Shown: positions 20,180-32,107 of the stretch, piece by piece | Layout: the number at the start of each line of letters is the position of its first letter | Position numbering within the stretch: the stretch's first letter is position 1 | Source of the DNA: Salegentibacter sediminis | GTDB lineage: Bacteria; Bacteroidota; Bacteroidia; Flavobacteriales; Flavobacteriaceae | Assembly: GCF_002078605.1 (NCBI RefSeq) | Contig: NZ_MSJR01000006.1 | Location: 150,054-214,053, forward strand | Reading direction: 5' to 3' | Length of the DNA stretch: 64,000 nt | Program-made: the position numbers and the translations under genes | The notes under the pieces: model-generated | What the model was told of the DNA's origin: nothing | Database searches by the model: none | The model's input: the letters and a program-made list of their open reading frames with translations, nothing else

Positions 20180-20995
20180 TTAAACCTTTATGGATGCATT
20201 TACCACCCGTTGGACGCTTAGTTCCAAATTTTTCGGAAGTAAATTATCTTTAGGCAGAACGGCTAGAAACCGGTCATTATTAGAATCGTAGACGTTTTTA
20301 AAAAGAGGATTCGGGTAGCCTAAGGTTTGACAAACCTCTTCAATAAAATCTTTTTGGTGAATTAAATCGCTGCTTCCCAGGTGAAAAACCCCGTTTTTCT
20401 TACGGTTTATTATGTAATGGACTTGCCTTGCAAAATGGTCTGCTTCGGTTACATTAATAACCACATTGGGGAACACCTCTATGGCTTCACCCAAATAGAG
20501 CATATTTTTTACTTCCTTTATTCGTGGGGAATCCAGCCCAAAAACCATGGGAAGCCTAAGGATATTGTACTTCTCATTAGGTAATCTTAGCAGGGCATTT
20601 TCAATTTTAATCTTGAACCTTCCGTAAATACTTTGCGATAAGGTTTTATCGTATTCGTAAGATGGAAAATTGGTAAAGGCATCAAAAACATTGGCTGAAG
20701 AAATAAAAATCAGTCTGGAGTTATGATGCTGCAGATAATTAATAATTGAGAAATGGGCTGCTATTTGTGCATTAAAATTTCCGCGAAGCGCAGAAATAAT
20801 AATTGTGGGCTTAATATTTTCAAGCAGAATCTCAATATTTTCGGTTTCAAGGTCGTATTGATAAAAATGCTGATTTTTTTCCAGGACAGGATTATCTGTA
20901 AAATACGTACCATAGGTATCAAAATAGGAGCATAGCTCTTTATATAAGGCATTGCCTATAAAGCCGCTAGCTCCTAAAATCAATATTTTCTCCAA
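20180..20995 (-). CDS. NAD-dependent epimerase/dehydratase (RmlD-like SDR)
   Basis: MEKILILGASGFIGNALYKEL (Rossmann GxxGxxG), YxxxK-type YGRFKIK. Confidence 0.85.
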   Translation of the reverse strand: MEKILILGASGFIGNALYKELCSYFDTYGTYFTDNPVLEKNQHFYQYDLETENIEILLENIKPTIIISALRGNFNAQIAAHFSIINYLQHHNSRLIFISSANVFDAFTNFPSYEYDKTLSQSIYGRFKIKIENALLRLPNEKYNILRLPMVFGLDSPRIKEVKNMLYLGEAIEVFPNVVINVTEADHFARQVHYIINRKKNGVFHLGSSDLIHQKDFIEEVCQTLGYPNPLFKNVYDSNNDRFLAVLPKDNLLPKNLELSVQRVVNASIKV

Positions 20996-20999
20996 AAAT

Positions 21000-22082
21000 T
21001 TATCCTTTAAAAAAGGGTGATTTCACCTGTGTGGCGGGAACGGCTTTTTTTCTTATTTGAATTTGAATTTTATTTCCAACTCCTGCTACCTCTGTAGGGA
21101 CGTAGCCTAAGCCAATTCCTTTTTCCAGCGACGGTGACATTGTACCCGAAGTTACCTGGCCAATAACCTTGCCATTTTCATCTACAATATCGTAACCTTG
21201 TCTTGGGATTCCACGCTCATCCAGTTCGAAAGCGATGAGTTTACGTTTGGGACCTTCTTCTTTTTCTTTTTTAAGATTTTCTGAATTAACGAAGTCTTTG
21301 GTGAATTTGGTGATCCAGCCAAGACCGGCTTCAATAGGAGAGGTTGTCTCATCAATATCATTCCCGTAAAGACAGAAGCCCATTTCCAAACGTAAGGTAT
21401 CACGCGCCGCAAGACCTATGGGTTTAATTCCATAATCTTTTCCTGCCGCCATCACTTTTTCCCAGATTTCGGCAGCATCTTCATTTCTAAAGTAAATCTC
21501 AAAACCACCACTGCCAGTATATCCTGTAGCTGAAATAATCACTTTTTCTACACCGGCAAACTCGGCTACCTCGAAAGTGTAAAATTTCATATTCTGAAGA
21601 TCTATATCGGTAAGTGCTTGCATGGCTTCAGCGGCTTTTGGCCCCTGGATAGCAAGTAAGGAAAGCTCATCACTCATATCGCGCATCGTCGCATCCATTG
21701 TATTGTGGTGAGATATCCAGTTCCAGTCTTTTTCAATATTAGAAGCATTTACCACAAGCAGGTACTTTTCTTCATTGATACGATATACAATGAGATCGTC
21801 TACAATCCCTCCCGATTCGTTAGGCATACAAGTGTACTGTGCTTTTCCATCGGTAAGTTTGGAGGCGTCATTAGAACAAACTTTTTGTATAAGCTCTAAG
21901 GCTTTATCTCCAGAGATTAAAAATTCTCCCATATGGGAAACATCAAAAACACCAAGTTTTTCACGTACTGTTTGATGTTCAATATTTACTCCTTCGTAGG
22001 AAATCGGCATATTATAACCGGCAAAAGGAACCATTTTAGCATTTAAAGATTTATGGATGGCATCAAGGGCGATTTCTTTCAT
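21000..22082 (-). CDS. gcvT: Glycine cleavage system aminomethyltransferase (T protein)
   Basis: [58 protein letters not shown]. Confidence 0.96.
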   Translation of the reverse strand: MKEIALDAIHKSLNAKMVPFAGYNMPISYEGVNIEHQTVREKLGVFDVSHMGEFLISGDKALELIQKVCSNDASKLTDGKAQYTCMPNESGGIVDDLIVYRINEEKYLLVVNASNIEKDWNWISHHNTMDATMRDMSDELSLLAIQGPKAAEAMQALTDIDLQNMKFYTFEVAEFAGVEKVIISATGYTGSGGFEIYFRNEDAAEIWEKVMAAGKDYGIKPIGLAARDTLRLEMGFCLYGNDIDETTSPIEAGLGWITKFTKDFVNSENLKKEKEEGPKRKLIAFELDERGIPRQGYDIVDENGKVIGQVTSGTMSPSLEKGIGLGYVPTEVAGVGNKIQIQIRKKAVPATQVKSPFFKG

Positions 22083-22157
22083 TTTCTTAAAATTTGAGCA
22101 AATTTATTGAATTCTCCCTGAAATAAAGATGAAATATATTTTTTTATTAAGTACCTA

Positions 22158-22176
22158 ATATTCTCCATTAGAATAT
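22158..22176. promoter_or_regulatory. Short inverted repeat between divergent gcvT and nnr
   Basis: ATATTCT-CCATT-AGAATAT, 7-bp perfect arms in the 125-bp divergent intergenic region. Confidence 0.35.
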
Positions 22177-22207
22177 GTGTATTTTAGTATAAAGCAATTT
22201 TACTTCA

Positions 22208-23740
22208 ATGAAGATTTATAGTGCCGAACAATTACAAAAAGCTGATAGCATAAGTGTTAAAAACCAGAATATTACCAGTACCGAGCTGATGGAACGTGCC
22301 GCCGGAATGGTGTTTAATCAAATTCACTCGCGCCTTGAGGCTAGTGATATTGTGGTAAAAATATTTTGTGGAATAGGAAATAATGGAGGAGATGGTTTGG
22401 TGATAGCCCGAATGTTGGTAGAACACGGGTATGAGGTAAAAGTCTTCGTGGTGAACTACAGCGACAAACGCTCAAAGGATTTTCTGATTAATTACGACAG
22501 ATTTAAAAATACCACTAAAGACTGGCCTGTACTTATTAAAAACCAGAATGATTTTCCAAAAATTGACGAGGGTGATTTTGTAATTGATGCGATGTTTGGA
22601 ATAGGCCTTAACCGCCCTATTGAGGGATGGGTAGGCGCTTTGGTAGCCCATATAAATAAATCAGGTGCATTTATACTTGCCATAGATATGCCATCGGGTC
22701 TCTATGCAGAAAAGATTCCCGAAAGTAAGTCTGCTATCATTAATGCTAATTTCACCCTTACTTTTCAGAGTCCGAAATTCACTTTTTTCCTTCCTCAAAC
22801 CATGGATAATGTTGGTGATTTCCAGGTGTTGGATATAGGTTTAGACAAGGAATTTCTTGCAAAAACCAATACCAGTGCAAGGTTAATAGGAAAGGAAGAA
22901 GCCCGGCTATTATATAAAAACAGGAAAAAGAATTCCCATAAAGGAGATTACGGTCATAGCCTGATAATTGGTGGTAGCTATGGAAAAATAGGCAGTATTG
23001 TACTTTCAGCAACTGCAGCACTTAAAACCGGCGCCGGCTTATGCAGTGTTTTTAGTCCTGAATGTGGTTATGAAATTATTCAAACGGCTTTGCCAGAAGC
23101 TATGGTGATTACCGATAAACAGAAAAAACATCTAAGCGAAATAAAAATAGATTTTGAACCTGATGTTCTTTGCTTCGGAATGGGGGCGGGGACTGGCGAT
23201 GAAGCGAGTAGTGCGTTTCAAAAATTACTTAAAGAGACCAAAAAGCCTATGCTAATTGATGCCGATGGTTTAAATATGCTGGCAAAAAATAAAGAACTTC
23301 TGGACCTTGTGCCAGAAAGATCTGTGCTCACCCCACATCCTAAAGAATTAGAACGTCTTATCGGCAAGTGGGATGATGACCTTCATAAAATTAAAAAGGT
23401 CCAAAAGTTTATAAAAAAATATAATGTAATTCTTGTTTTAAAGGGAGCTCATAGCTTCTGTTTCAGCAAGGAGGAGATTTTTATAAATAACTCCGGAAAT
23501 CCAGGAATGGCGACGGCTGGTGCTGGGGATGTACTGTCGGGAGTAATTTCCGGTCTGATGTCGCAAAAATACGATCCTGTTATTGCTGTGGTTCTTGGGG
23601 TTTATCTTCATGGCTTAGCGGGCGATCTTGCTGCAGAAAAAATGGGATATGAGGCTATTACTGCCCGGGAGATCATCAATAATTTGGGGGGTGCTTTTTT
23701 TGAATTATTCACAGAGGAAGAGGACCTTCATTTTGATTGA
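22208..23740 (+). CDS. nnr: Bifunctional ADP-dependent NAD(P)H-hydrate dehydratase / NAD(P)H-hydrate epimerase
   Basis: N-terminal YjeF-N domain (GIGNNGGDGLVIARML) and C-terminal carbohydrate kinase-like domain (NNSGNPGMATAGAGDVLSGVISGLM). Confidence 0.95.
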   Translation: MKIYSAEQLQKADSISVKNQNITSTELMERAAGMVFNQIHSRLEASDIVVKIFCGIGNNGGDGLVIARMLVEHGYEVKVFVVNYSDKRSKDFLINYDRFKNTTKDWPVLIKNQNDFPKIDEGDFVIDAMFGIGLNRPIEGWVGALVAHINKSGAFILAIDMPSGLYAEKIPESKSAIINANFTLTFQSPKFTFFLPQTMDNVGDFQVLDIGLDKEFLAKTNTSARLIGKEEARLLYKNRKKNSHKGDYGHSLIIGGSYGKIGSIVLSATAALKTGAGLCSVFSPECGYEIIQTALPEAMVITDKQKKHLSEIKIDFEPDVLCFGMGAGTGDEASSAFQKLLKETKKPMLIDADGLNMLAKNKELLDLVPERSVLTPHPKELERLIGKWDDDLHKIKKVQKFIKKYNVILVLKGAHSFCFSKEEIFINNSGNPGMATAGAGDVLSGVISGLMSQKYDPVIAVVLGVYLHGLAGDLAAEKMGYEAITAREIINNLGGAFFELFTEEEDLHFD

Positions 23741-23856
23741 AACTTTATGCTTAAATCGTGAAGCAGGTAATTAAATGATAAATTTCAGCTAAGTTTATTT
23801 GGAATACTTTAACAGATGTTAGATTTTTGAGCTTTCAATTATAAATTTAAAAATTC

Positions 23857-25368
23857 ATGCAAACTCATCATTATATTAGTTCCGCCGTATTAGACCTTGC
23901 CACGATTCAGGATATACTGGAAACTAATAAAAAACTGGTCTTAAGCGATGAGTCTGTTCTAAATATCAAAAAGTCCAGAGCCTATCTCGATAAAAAAATC
24001 CAGGAAAGTAATACTCCTGTTTACGGTATTAATACAGGCTTCGGAGCCTTATGTAATGTAAAGATCACTTCTGAAAAACTCACTGAATTACAGGAAAACC
24101 TTGTAAAATCTCATGCTTGTGGTACAGGAGAGAGAGTAGGGAAGCCAATTATTAAACTAATGTTACTTCTCAAAATACAGTCTTTAAGTTACGGACATTC
24201 AGGGGTAGCACTAGAAACAGTAACGCGCCTTTTGGATTTTTATAATGAGGATATCCTGCCAGTGATTTTCGAACAAGGGTCTTTGGGAGCCTCTGGTGAC
24301 CTTGCACCCCTGGCACATCTCGCTTTGCCACTAATAGGAGAGGGTGAAGTTTATTATAAGGGGCAGGAAATTACTGCTGCAGAAATGTTGCAGAAAATGG
24401 AGTGGAAGCCTTTAAAACTGCAGTCCAAAGAAGGACTTGCTCTTTTAAACGGCACCCAGTTTATGAGCGCCCATGCCGTATATGGCTTACTTCAGGCTTT
24501 TAAATTGTCTTACCTGGCAGATAAGGTTAGTGCGGTGTCTATGGACGGTTTCAACTGTAATATGTCGCCTTTTGATGAGCTGGTTCATCTGGTAAGGCCT
24601 CATAGAGGACAGGTTAAAACCGCAGAAAGGATAAGATATTTTTTAGAAGGAAGTGAAATTGCCCGAAAAGAAAAAGACAATGTTCAGGATCCTTATTCTT
24701 TCAGGTGTGTGCCCCAGGTACATGGCGCTACAAAGGATACCCTGGGTTTTGTTCGGAAGATTGTAAAAACTGAGATTAATTCAGTTACCGATAATCCTAA
24801 TATTTTTATTGAAGAGGATAAAATAATCTCTGGTGGTAATTTTCATGGACAACCTCTGGCACTTGGCCTGGATTATTTAGCTATTGCCATGGCCGAGTTA
24901 GCCAATATTTCTGAAAGAAGAACATATCAGCTGGTGTCTGGGTCACGTGGACTACCTCAATTTCTTGTGGAGAACCCGGGTCTCAATAGCGGTTTTATGA
25001 TTCCTCAATATACAGCAGCCAGTATTGTGAGCCAGAATAAACAATTTGCAGTTCCTGCTTCGGTAGATTCAATTGTTTCATCAAACGGGCAGGAGGATCA
25101 CGTTAGTATGGGGGCAAACAGTGCGACAAAAATGATTAGAATCATTGAAAATGTAAATTCGGTTCTCGCCATCGAACTTTTTAATGCTTCACAGGCACTT
25201 CATTTCCGGGAACCTGCGCTGACTTCAGAAATTCTCCAGGAATTCATTTCAGAATTCAGAAAAGAAGTGCCCATTGTAAAAGAGGATGTCACTATGGCGC
25301 CACATATTAAGAAAGCAAAGGAATTTTTGAATTCTTATAGAATTCTACCTGAAGTTCTTTTCGAATAA
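23857..25368 (+). CDS. hutH: Histidine ammonia-lyase
   Basis: MIO-forming GASGDLAPLAHL; YGINTGFGAL; NLVKSHACGTGE with Ser-His in the selectivity position. Confidence 0.9.
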   Translation: MQTHHYISSAVLDLATIQDILETNKKLVLSDESVLNIKKSRAYLDKKIQESNTPVYGINTGFGALCNVKITSEKLTELQENLVKSHACGTGERVGKPIIKLMLLLKIQSLSYGHSGVALETVTRLLDFYNEDILPVIFEQGSLGASGDLAPLAHLALPLIGEGEVYYKGQEITAAEMLQKMEWKPLKLQSKEGLALLNGTQFMSAHAVYGLLQAFKLSYLADKVSAVSMDGFNCNMSPFDELVHLVRPHRGQVKTAERIRYFLEGSEIARKEKDNVQDPYSFRCVPQVHGATKDTLGFVRKIVKTEINSVTDNPNIFIEEDKIISGGNFHGQPLALGLDYLAIAMAELANISERRTYQLVSGSRGLPQFLVENPGLNSGFMIPQYTAASIVSQNKQFAVPASVDSIVSSNGQEDHVSMGANSATKMIRIIENVNSVLAIELFNASQALHFREPALTSEILQEFISEFRKEVPIVKEDVTMAPHIKKAKEFLNSYRILPEVLFE

Positions 25369-25386
25369 GACCTTAGAGTTATAAAA

Positions 25387-25427
25387 AACAAAAAGCCGCT
25401 TGAGAAGTCAAACGGCTTTTTGTTTTT
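25387..25427. terminator. Bidirectional terminator between hutH and clpC
   Basis: AACAAAAAGCCG...CGGCTTTTTGTTTTT stem between convergent genes. Confidence 0.8.
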
Positions 25428-25443
25428 AGCTTGTTTTTGTATT

Positions 25444-28005
25444 TTAAGATTCGGCTTCTTTAACCGGTTTTTCTACCTTAATGGTGAGTTCATTTTTCTT
25501 TTCATCCAGGTCCATAAAGATAATATCTCCTTCGGCTATTTTGGAAGTGATTATCTCTTCGGCAAGGGCATCTTCAATATACTTTTGAATTGCTCTGTTA
25601 AGTGGTCTTGCCCCATATTGTTTATCGAAGCCTTTTTCGGCAATAAAGTCTTTCGCTTTATCACTTAATTTAAGGTTATAGCCTAACCCTCCAATTCTGT
25701 CATATAATTTCACAAGCTCTATCTCGATGATTTTATGAATATCTTCTCTTTCAAGAGAATTGAAGATCACCACATCATCAATTCTGTTAAGGAATTCTGG
25801 CGCGAAGGCTTTTTTAAGGGCATTCTCAATAACACTTTTCGTATTTTCATCTGCCTGAGAACGCTGTGAAGCAGTTCCGAAACCAACTCCCTGACCGAAA
25901 TCTTTCAATTTCCTTGCTCCAATATTAGAGGTCATTATAATAATGGTGTTTCTGAAATCTATCTTCCGACCTAAACTGTCGGTGAGGTAACCATCATCAA
26001 GTACCTGCAATAGCATATTGAAAACATCAGGATGTGCTTTTTCTACCTCATCGAGTAATATTACTGCATAAGGTTTACGTCTTACTTTCTCGGTAAGCTG
26101 GCCACCTTCTTCATAACCAACATATCCCGGAGGTGCACCTATCAATCGGGATACAGCGAATTTTTCCATGTACTCGCTCATATCAATTCTGATAAGGGCA
26201 TCGTCGTTATCAAAAAGCTCCCGGGCAAGGACCTTTGCTAACTGGGTTTTCCCCACCCCGGTTTGCCCAAGAAATATAAATGACCCAATGGGTTTATTGG
26301 GATCCTTAAGACCCGCTCGATTACGCTGAATGGCTTTTACAACTTTGGCCACAGCTTCGTCCTGACCAATTACTTTTCCTTTTATCTTTTTAGGTAATTC
26401 TACCAGTTTATTACTTTCGGTTTGAGCGATTCTATTAACCGGAACTCCAGTAATCATAGAAACCACATCGGCAACATCATCTTCACTAACTGTCTCCTTG
26501 TGTTTTTTAGATTCTTCTTCCCAACGTTCCTGGGCTAGCTGAAGTTCTTTTTCAAGATTTTTTTCATCATCTCTTAATTTGGCAGCTTCTTCATATTTTT
26601 GCTTTTTCACTACTGAATTTTTCTTCTCTCTAACTTCTTCCAGCTTTCTCTCGAGGTCAAGAATCTGTTTTGGTACATCGATATTTGTGATATGAACCCG
26701 GGAGCCTGCTTCATCTAAAGCATCAATAGCCTTGTCTGGAAGAAACCTATCGGTCATATACCGGTTGGTTAATTTCACACAGGCATCAATAGCTTCTGGA
26801 GTATAAACCACATTGTGGTGGTCTTCATATTTATCTTTGATATTATTAAGGATTTCTATTGTTTCTTCTACAGAAGTGGGTTCTACGATCACTTTCTGAA
26901 AGCGTCGCTCCAATGCCCCATCTTTTTCGATGTATTGCCTGTACTCGTCTAAAGTGGTTGCACCAATACATTGTATTTCACCACGCGCTAAGGCAGGTTT
27001 AAACATATTGCTTGCATCTAGGCTACCTGTAGCTCCACCAGCACCAACAATGGTGTGAATCTCATCTATAAATAGAATGATATCGTCATTCTTTTCCAAC
27101 TCGTTCATAACCGCCTTCATACGTTCTTCAAACTGACCGCGGTATTTTGTGCCCGCCACCAGGCTGGCAAGATCGAGAGTTACAACCCTTTTGTCGAATA
27201 ATATTCTTGATACTTTCCTTTGGATAATTCTCAAAGCAAGCCCTTCAGCAATGGCTGATTTACCTACTCCAGGTTCCCCTATTAACAGCGGGTTATTTTT
27301 CTTTCTTCTGCTTAGAATTTGCGAAACTCTTTCGATTTCCTTTTCGCGTCCAACAACGGGATCTAATTTATCGGCTTCGGCAAGGGCAGTTAAATCTCTT
27401 CCGAAGTTATCAAGAACCGGGGTTTTTGACTTCTTAGAGGTTTTACCCGGCCCACCTGAGCCACTCCCGCTAAACGGATTGTCTTTGGTGGCATCATCGG
27501 CACCGCTGTCTTCATCAGAAAAAGCACTTGAAGGGCTATCTGTGAAATCATTTTCGTCACTGGCGATCATGTATTTAAACTGATCCTTCACCCCATCATA
27601 ATCAATCTTTAATTTATTTAAAAGCTTAGTGGTGGGGTCGTTTTCATTTCTTAAAATGCAAAGTAGCAGGTGTGCTGTATTAATTGAAGAACTCTGGAAA
27701 AGTTTTGCCTCCAGAAAAGTTGTCTTCAAGGCTCTTTCTGCCTGTCGGGTTAAATGCAGATTCCGCTTGTCGTTAGATAGACTGCCTATGTTAGGATTGG
27801 CCGGACTAAGAATTTCGACTTTTCTTCTCAGGTGGCTAAGGTCTATATCCATCGCATTTAAAATATCTATGGCCTTACCGTCGCCATCACGAAGTAATCC
27901 CAGCATAAGATGCTCGGTTCCTATAAAATCATGCCCCAGCCTGAGAGCTTCCTCTTTGCTGTAAGCAATTACGTCTTTTACTCTTGGGGAAAAATTATCA
28001 TCCAT
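25444..28005 (-). CDS. clpC: ATP-dependent Clp protease ATP-binding subunit ClpC
   Basis: Clp_N repeats, two AAA modules ([30 protein letters not shown]), UVR-like middle region ([21 protein letters not shown]). Confidence 0.96.
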   Translation of the reverse strand: MDDNFSPRVKDVIAYSKEEALRLGHDFIGTEHLMLGLLRDGDGKAIDILNAMDIDLSHLRRKVEILSPANPNIGSLSNDKRNLHLTRQAERALKTTFLEAKLFQSSSINTAHLLLCILRNENDPTTKLLNKLKIDYDGVKDQFKYMIASDENDFTDSPSSAFSDEDSGADDATKDNPFSGSGSGGPGKTSKKSKTPVLDNFGRDLTALAEADKLDPVVGREKEIERVSQILSRRKKNNPLLIGEPGVGKSAIAEGLALRIIQRKVSRILFDKRVVTLDLASLVAGTKYRGQFEERMKAVMNELEKNDDIILFIDEIHTIVGAGGATGSLDASNMFKPALARGEIQCIGATTLDEYRQYIEKDGALERRFQKVIVEPTSVEETIEILNNIKDKYEDHHNVVYTPEAIDACVKLTNRYMTDRFLPDKAIDALDEAGSRVHITNIDVPKQILDLERKLEEVREKKNSVVKKQKYEEAAKLRDDEKNLEKELQLAQERWEEESKKHKETVSEDDVADVVSMITGVPVNRIAQTESNKLVELPKKIKGKVIGQDEAVAKVVKAIQRNRAGLKDPNKPIGSFIFLGQTGVGKTQLAKVLARELFDNDDALIRIDMSEYMEKFAVSRLIGAPPGYVGYEEGGQLTEKVRRKPYAVILLDEVEKAHPDVFNMLLQVLDDGYLTDSLGRKIDFRNTIIIMTSNIGARKLKDFGQGVGFGTASQRSQADENTKSVIENALKKAFAPEFLNRIDDVVIFNSLEREDIHKIIEIELVKLYDRIGGLGYNLKLSDKAKDFIAEKGFDKQYGARPLNRAIQKYIEDALAEEIITSKIAEGDIIFMDLDEKKNELTIKVEKPVKEAES

Positions 28006-28250
28006 CTTTATCTTCCTTTCTCTCTGTTATTTCAACTAAAACTTTCAAAAATCATACCTTTTGGAGAGTCTTAAGCTAATTGACAAAATAACTTCCAATT
28101 ATCAAAATGGAAAGTAAGGAACTTATTAACGAAACTCCACTAAAAATTTGTTAATAAAATATGGGTAATATCGGGCTGAAGGAGCCGTTCAACAGAGATA
28201 AAATATGTAAATTGGCTCGTTAGATTTTAGAACTAAAATAAACTTAGAAT

Positions 28251-30782
28251 ATGGCTGAAGGAGAAAAGTTAATTCCTATCAACATTGAAGACGAAATGAA
28301 GTCGGCTTACATTGATTATTCAATGTCGGTCATTGTGTCACGTGCTCTTCCCGATGTACGTGATGGTTTAAAACCGGTACACCGCCGGGTTTTATTCGGG
28401 ATGCACGAACTTGGTGTACTTTCAAACCGTGCTTATAAAAAATCTGCAAGGATTGTAGGGGAAGTTTTAGGTAAATATCACCCTCACGGAGACTCCTCAG
28501 TTTATGATACCATGGTTAGGATGGCTCAGCACTGGAGCATGCGCTATATGTTAGTAGATGGCCAGGGTAACTTTGGTTCGGTAGATGGTGATAGCCCTGC
28601 CGCCATGCGTTATACCGAAGCCCGAATGCGGAAGATAAGTGAAGATATGCTTATCGATATTGATAAAAATACGGTTGATACCCAACTGAATTTTGATGAT
28701 TCTCTTTCCGAGCCAGTAGTTCTTCCTACAAGAATTCCCAATCTTTTAGTCAATGGAGCAAGTGGAATTGCTGTAGGTATGGCGACAAATATGGCTCCAC
28801 ATAATTTATCTGAAGTTATAGATGGTACCATAGCTTATATCGATAACCACGATATAGAAATAGATGAACTAATAGAACATATTAAAGCCCCTGATTTTCC
28901 AACAGGAGGAACCATTTATGGTTACGATGGTGTTAGAGAAGCTTTTAAAACAGGAAAGGGACGGGTAGTTCTCCGGGCTAAATCTTCGCTGGAAGAAATT
29001 AACGGGAGAGAGTTTATTGTGGTTACCGAAATTCCTTACCAGGTAAACAAGGCGGATATGATCAAGAAAACCGCTGACCTGGTAAATGAAAAGAAAATAG
29101 AAGGTATTTCGCTCATAAGAGACGAATCAGACCGTAATGGAATGCGCATAGTATACCAATTAAAAAGAGATGCCATTCCAAATATTGTTTTAAATACCTT
29201 ATATAAGCATACTGCACTTCAGTCCTCCTTTAGCGTAAATAATATTGCGCTGGTAAATGGCCGTCCTGAGTTGCTTAACTTAAAAGACATTATTTACCAT
29301 TTTGTGGAGCACCGCCATGTGGTAGTGGTGAGAAGAACTGAATTTGAGCTGAAAAAAGCTGAAGATCGTGCTCACATCCTTGAAGGTCTTATTATAGCTT
29401 CAGATAATATTGATGAGGTTATCGCACTTATCAGGGCTTCCGGAAATGCCGAGGAAGCAAGGGAGAAATTAATGGATAAGTTTGAATTAACCGAAATTCA
29501 GGCCAGAGCTATCGTAGAAATGCGATTAAGACAACTTACCGGACTCGAGCAAGACAAATTACGTGCAGAATATGAAGAAATCCTTAAAACCATAGAAGAT
29601 CTTAAAGACATTTTGGCACGTAAAGAACGCAGAATGCAGGTTATTAAGGATGAACTTCTGGAAGTAAAAGAGAAATATGGTGACGAACGTCGTTCTACTA
29701 TAGAATATTCCGGAGGAGATTTAAGCATAGAAGATATGATTCCGGATGAGCAGGTGGTAATTACCATTTCACACGCCGGTTATATTAAAAGAACTTCTCT
29801 TAATGAATATAAAACCCAAAATAGAGGAGGAGTAGGCCAGAAAGGTTCTACCACCCGAAATGAGGATTTTCTGGAATATCTTTTTGCAGGAACCAATCAC
29901 CAATATATGCTCTTCTTTACTCAAAAAGGAAAATGTTACTGGATGCGGGTTTATGAAATTCCGGAAGGTAGTAAGGCCTCAAAAGGTAGAGCAATTCAAA
30001 ATTTAATCAATATCGATCCAGATGATAGGGTTAAAGCCTTTATCAATACTCAGGACCTCAAAGATGAGGAATATGTAAACAGCCATTATGTGATTATGGC
30101 AACCAAAAAGGGACAGGTGAAAAAAACTTCCCTGGAGCAGTATTCCCGTCCAAGAACTAATGGAATTAATGCCATTACCATTAGAGAAGATGATGAATTG
30201 CTGGAGGCTAAACTTACCAATGGCGAAAGTCAGGTAATGCTTGCCATAAAAAGCGGAAAAGCCATAAGGTTTGAAGAAAGCAAAACCCGTCCTATGGGAA
30301 GAAACGCATCAGGGGTAAGAGGTATCACACTTGCCGATAAGGATGATGAAGTTGTAGGGATGGTTTCGGTAGAAGACTTTAATTCTGATATCCTGGTAGT
30401 TTCCGAAAATGGTTACGGAAAACGTTCAAGTCTTGATGACTATAGAATTACAAATCGTGGAGGGAAAGGAGTAAAGACCATTTCTATTACCGAAAAAACC
30501 GGAAATTTAGTCGCGATTAAAAATGTTTCGGATGAAGACGATGTTATGATTATTAATAAATCCGGAATAGTAATAAGAATGGAGGTTGCTAATTTAAGGG
30601 TCATGGGACGTGCAACTCAGGGAGTTAGGCTTATCAATTTAAAAGGTAATGATTCTATTGCTGCGGTAGCCAAGGTGCTTCATGATGAAGATGATGTAGA
30701 GCATATGGAAGACGCCATAACACCTGAACCTACTAAGCCCGATGCCAATGGCACAACTATTGCTGAGGATAGTGAAGAATAA
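28251..30782 (+). CDS. gyrA: DNA gyrase subunit A
   Basis: [45 protein letters not shown], the GyrA box-like motif, in the C-terminal domain. Confidence 0.97.
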   Translation: MAEGEKLIPINIEDEMKSAYIDYSMSVIVSRALPDVRDGLKPVHRRVLFGMHELGVLSNRAYKKSARIVGEVLGKYHPHGDSSVYDTMVRMAQHWSMRYMLVDGQGNFGSVDGDSPAAMRYTEARMRKISEDMLIDIDKNTVDTQLNFDDSLSEPVVLPTRIPNLLVNGASGIAVGMATNMAPHNLSEVIDGTIAYIDNHDIEIDELIEHIKAPDFPTGGTIYGYDGVREAFKTGKGRVVLRAKSSLEEINGREFIVVTEIPYQVNKADMIKKTADLVNEKKIEGISLIRDESDRNGMRIVYQLKRDAIPNIVLNTLYKHTALQSSFSVNNIALVNGRPELLNLKDIIYHFVEHRHVVVVRRTEFELKKAEDRAHILEGLIIASDNIDEVIALIRASGNAEEAREKLMDKFELTEIQARAIVEMRLRQLTGLEQDKLRAEYEEILKTIEDLKDILARKERRMQVIKDELLEVKEKYGDERRSTIEYSGGDLSIEDMIPDEQVVITISHAGYIKRTSLNEYKTQNRGGVGQKGSTTRNEDFLEYLFAGTNHQYMLFFTQKGKCYWMRVYEIPEGSKASKGRAIQNLINIDPDDRVKAFINTQDLKDEEYVNSHYVIMATKKGQVKKTSLEQYSRPRTNGINAITIREDDELLEAKLTNGESQVMLAIKSGKAIRFEESKTRPMGRNASGVRGITLADKDDEVVGMVSVEDFNSDILVVSENGYGKRSSLDDYRITNRGGKGVKTISITEKTGNLVAIKNVSDEDDVMIINKSGIVIRMEVANLRVMGRATQGVRLINLKGNDSIAAVAKVLHDEDDVEHMEDAITPEPTKPDANGTTIAEDSEE

Positions 30783-30805
30783 ATTAAATATAAAACCAAA
30801 TCAAA

Positions 30806-32053
30806 ATGAAAATTAATATTTTAACAGTAGCTCTGTCATTTTTCACCCTGGCAGCAGTTGCTCAAAAAAGTGAAATTAGAAATGCCGGAGACGCGGTGGA
30901 AGATGGTAACTACACCGAAGCCAAAGCTGAAATAGAAAAAGCAGAGCCCATGTTAGCCGATGCTAATGATAAATGGAAGGAAAGATTTTACCTTTATAAG
31001 GGGCAGGCATATCTTGGAAGTGGCGAAAATGTGACAGTGGAGGATATGCTAACCGCATCTGAAGCTTTCCAAAAAGCGGCTGAGATGGGAAGTACTGAAG
31101 CTCAGGATGGATTATTAAATGTAAGAAACAGCCTGGTACAAAGTGCAGTGGATGATCAAAATGCTGAGAATTATAAAAGCGCTTCAGAAAAACTTCTTAC
31201 AAGTTATAAGTTAAACCCAAAGGATACCCTTTATCTTTATTACGCTGCGGCAAATTCTCTGAATGCTCAGGACTATGATACAGCCCTGGAATATTATAAA
31301 GAACTTAGAGATTTAGGTTTTGACGGTGCTGAGATAGAATACCTCGCTACCAATGTCGAGACCGGAGAACAGGAAGCTATGCCAAAGGAACAACGTGACC
31401 TTATGGTAAAAACCGATGAGTATACAGATCCTGAAGACAGAAAATCTCCTTCTAAAAAAGGTGAAATCGCTAAGAATATTGCTCTTATATATATCAACCA
31501 GGAGAAAATGGATGAGGCTGTTGAAGCCATGGAAGATGCCAAACGCGAGAATCCTGATAATGTGATGCTAATTCAAGCTGAGGCTGATATGTATTACCGA
31601 ATGGGCGATAAAGAGAAGTATAATGAGTTAATGAAACAGGTTCTTGAGAAAAGCCCTGATGATCCTACTATCTATTACAATCTTGGTGTAACTACAGCCG
31701 AATTAGGAGATACCGAAGGAGCTATTGAATACTATGAGAAAGCTTTGGAACTTGACCCTGATATGTCAGAAGCAAGAATGAATATTGTTGTAGCAATTCT
31801 TGCTCAAGAAAGAGAGATCATTGATCAAATGAATCAATTGGGAATGAGCAAAGAAGACAATAAGCGTTATGAGGAGCTTGAGGAAGAGCGTTTAGAAGTA
31901 TATCAAGAAGTAATTCCTTACCTTGAAGATGCTATTGAGCATGATCCTGAGAATGTTGAAATTATCAGGACTGCAATGAATATTTTTAGTGCTCTTGACC
32001 AGGAGGAAAAAGCTCAGGTAATGAGAAAGAAATTAGAAGAATTACAACAGTAA
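30806..32053 (+). CDS. Secreted tetratricopeptide repeat protein
   Basis: Signal peptide MKINILTVALSFFTLAAVAQ; TPR units such as PTIYYNLGVTTAELGDTEGAIEYYEKALELDPD. Confidence 0.88.
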   Translation: MKINILTVALSFFTLAAVAQKSEIRNAGDAVEDGNYTEAKAEIEKAEPMLADANDKWKERFYLYKGQAYLGSGENVTVEDMLTASEAFQKAAEMGSTEAQDGLLNVRNSLVQSAVDDQNAENYKSASEKLLTSYKLNPKDTLYLYYAAANSLNAQDYDTALEYYKELRDLGFDGAEIEYLATNVETGEQEAMPKEQRDLMVKTDEYTDPEDRKSPSKKGEIAKNIALIYINQEKMDEAVEAMEDAKRENPDNVMLIQAEADMYYRMGDKEKYNELMKQVLEKSPDDPTIYYNLGVTTAELGDTEGAIEYYEKALELDPDMSEARMNIVVAILAQEREIIDQMNQLGMSKEDNKRYEELEEERLEVYQEVIPYLEDAIEHDPENVEIIRTAMNIFSALDQEEKAQVMRKKLEELQQ

Positions 32054-32074
32054 TTATTCGGGTAAAATTAATAT

Positions 32075-32107
32075 AAAAAAGACCGCTGGAAAACAGCGGT
32101 CTTTTTT
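32075..32107. terminator. Bidirectional rho-independent terminator
   Basis: AAAAAAGACCGCTG-gaaaa-CAGCGGTCTTTTTT. Confidence 0.88.

Noticed and set aside
22158-22176. ATATTCT-CCATT-AGAATAT as a strong regulatory finding
   Set aside because: Arms are short and AT-rich; a chance inverted repeat is plausible, so it is kept only as a low-confidence feature.
23857-25368. Possibility that the ammonia-lyase is a tyrosine ammonia-lyase of a pigment cluster
   Set aside because: The selectivity region reads SH (NLVKSHACGTG), as in histidine ammonia-lyases, and no aryl-polyene/flexirubin genes are nearby.
27149-27964. ORFs opposite clpC (27149..27583 and 27629..27964)
   Set aside because: Antisense to a highly conserved AAA+ gene; Ser/Leu-rich shadow translations with no start context.
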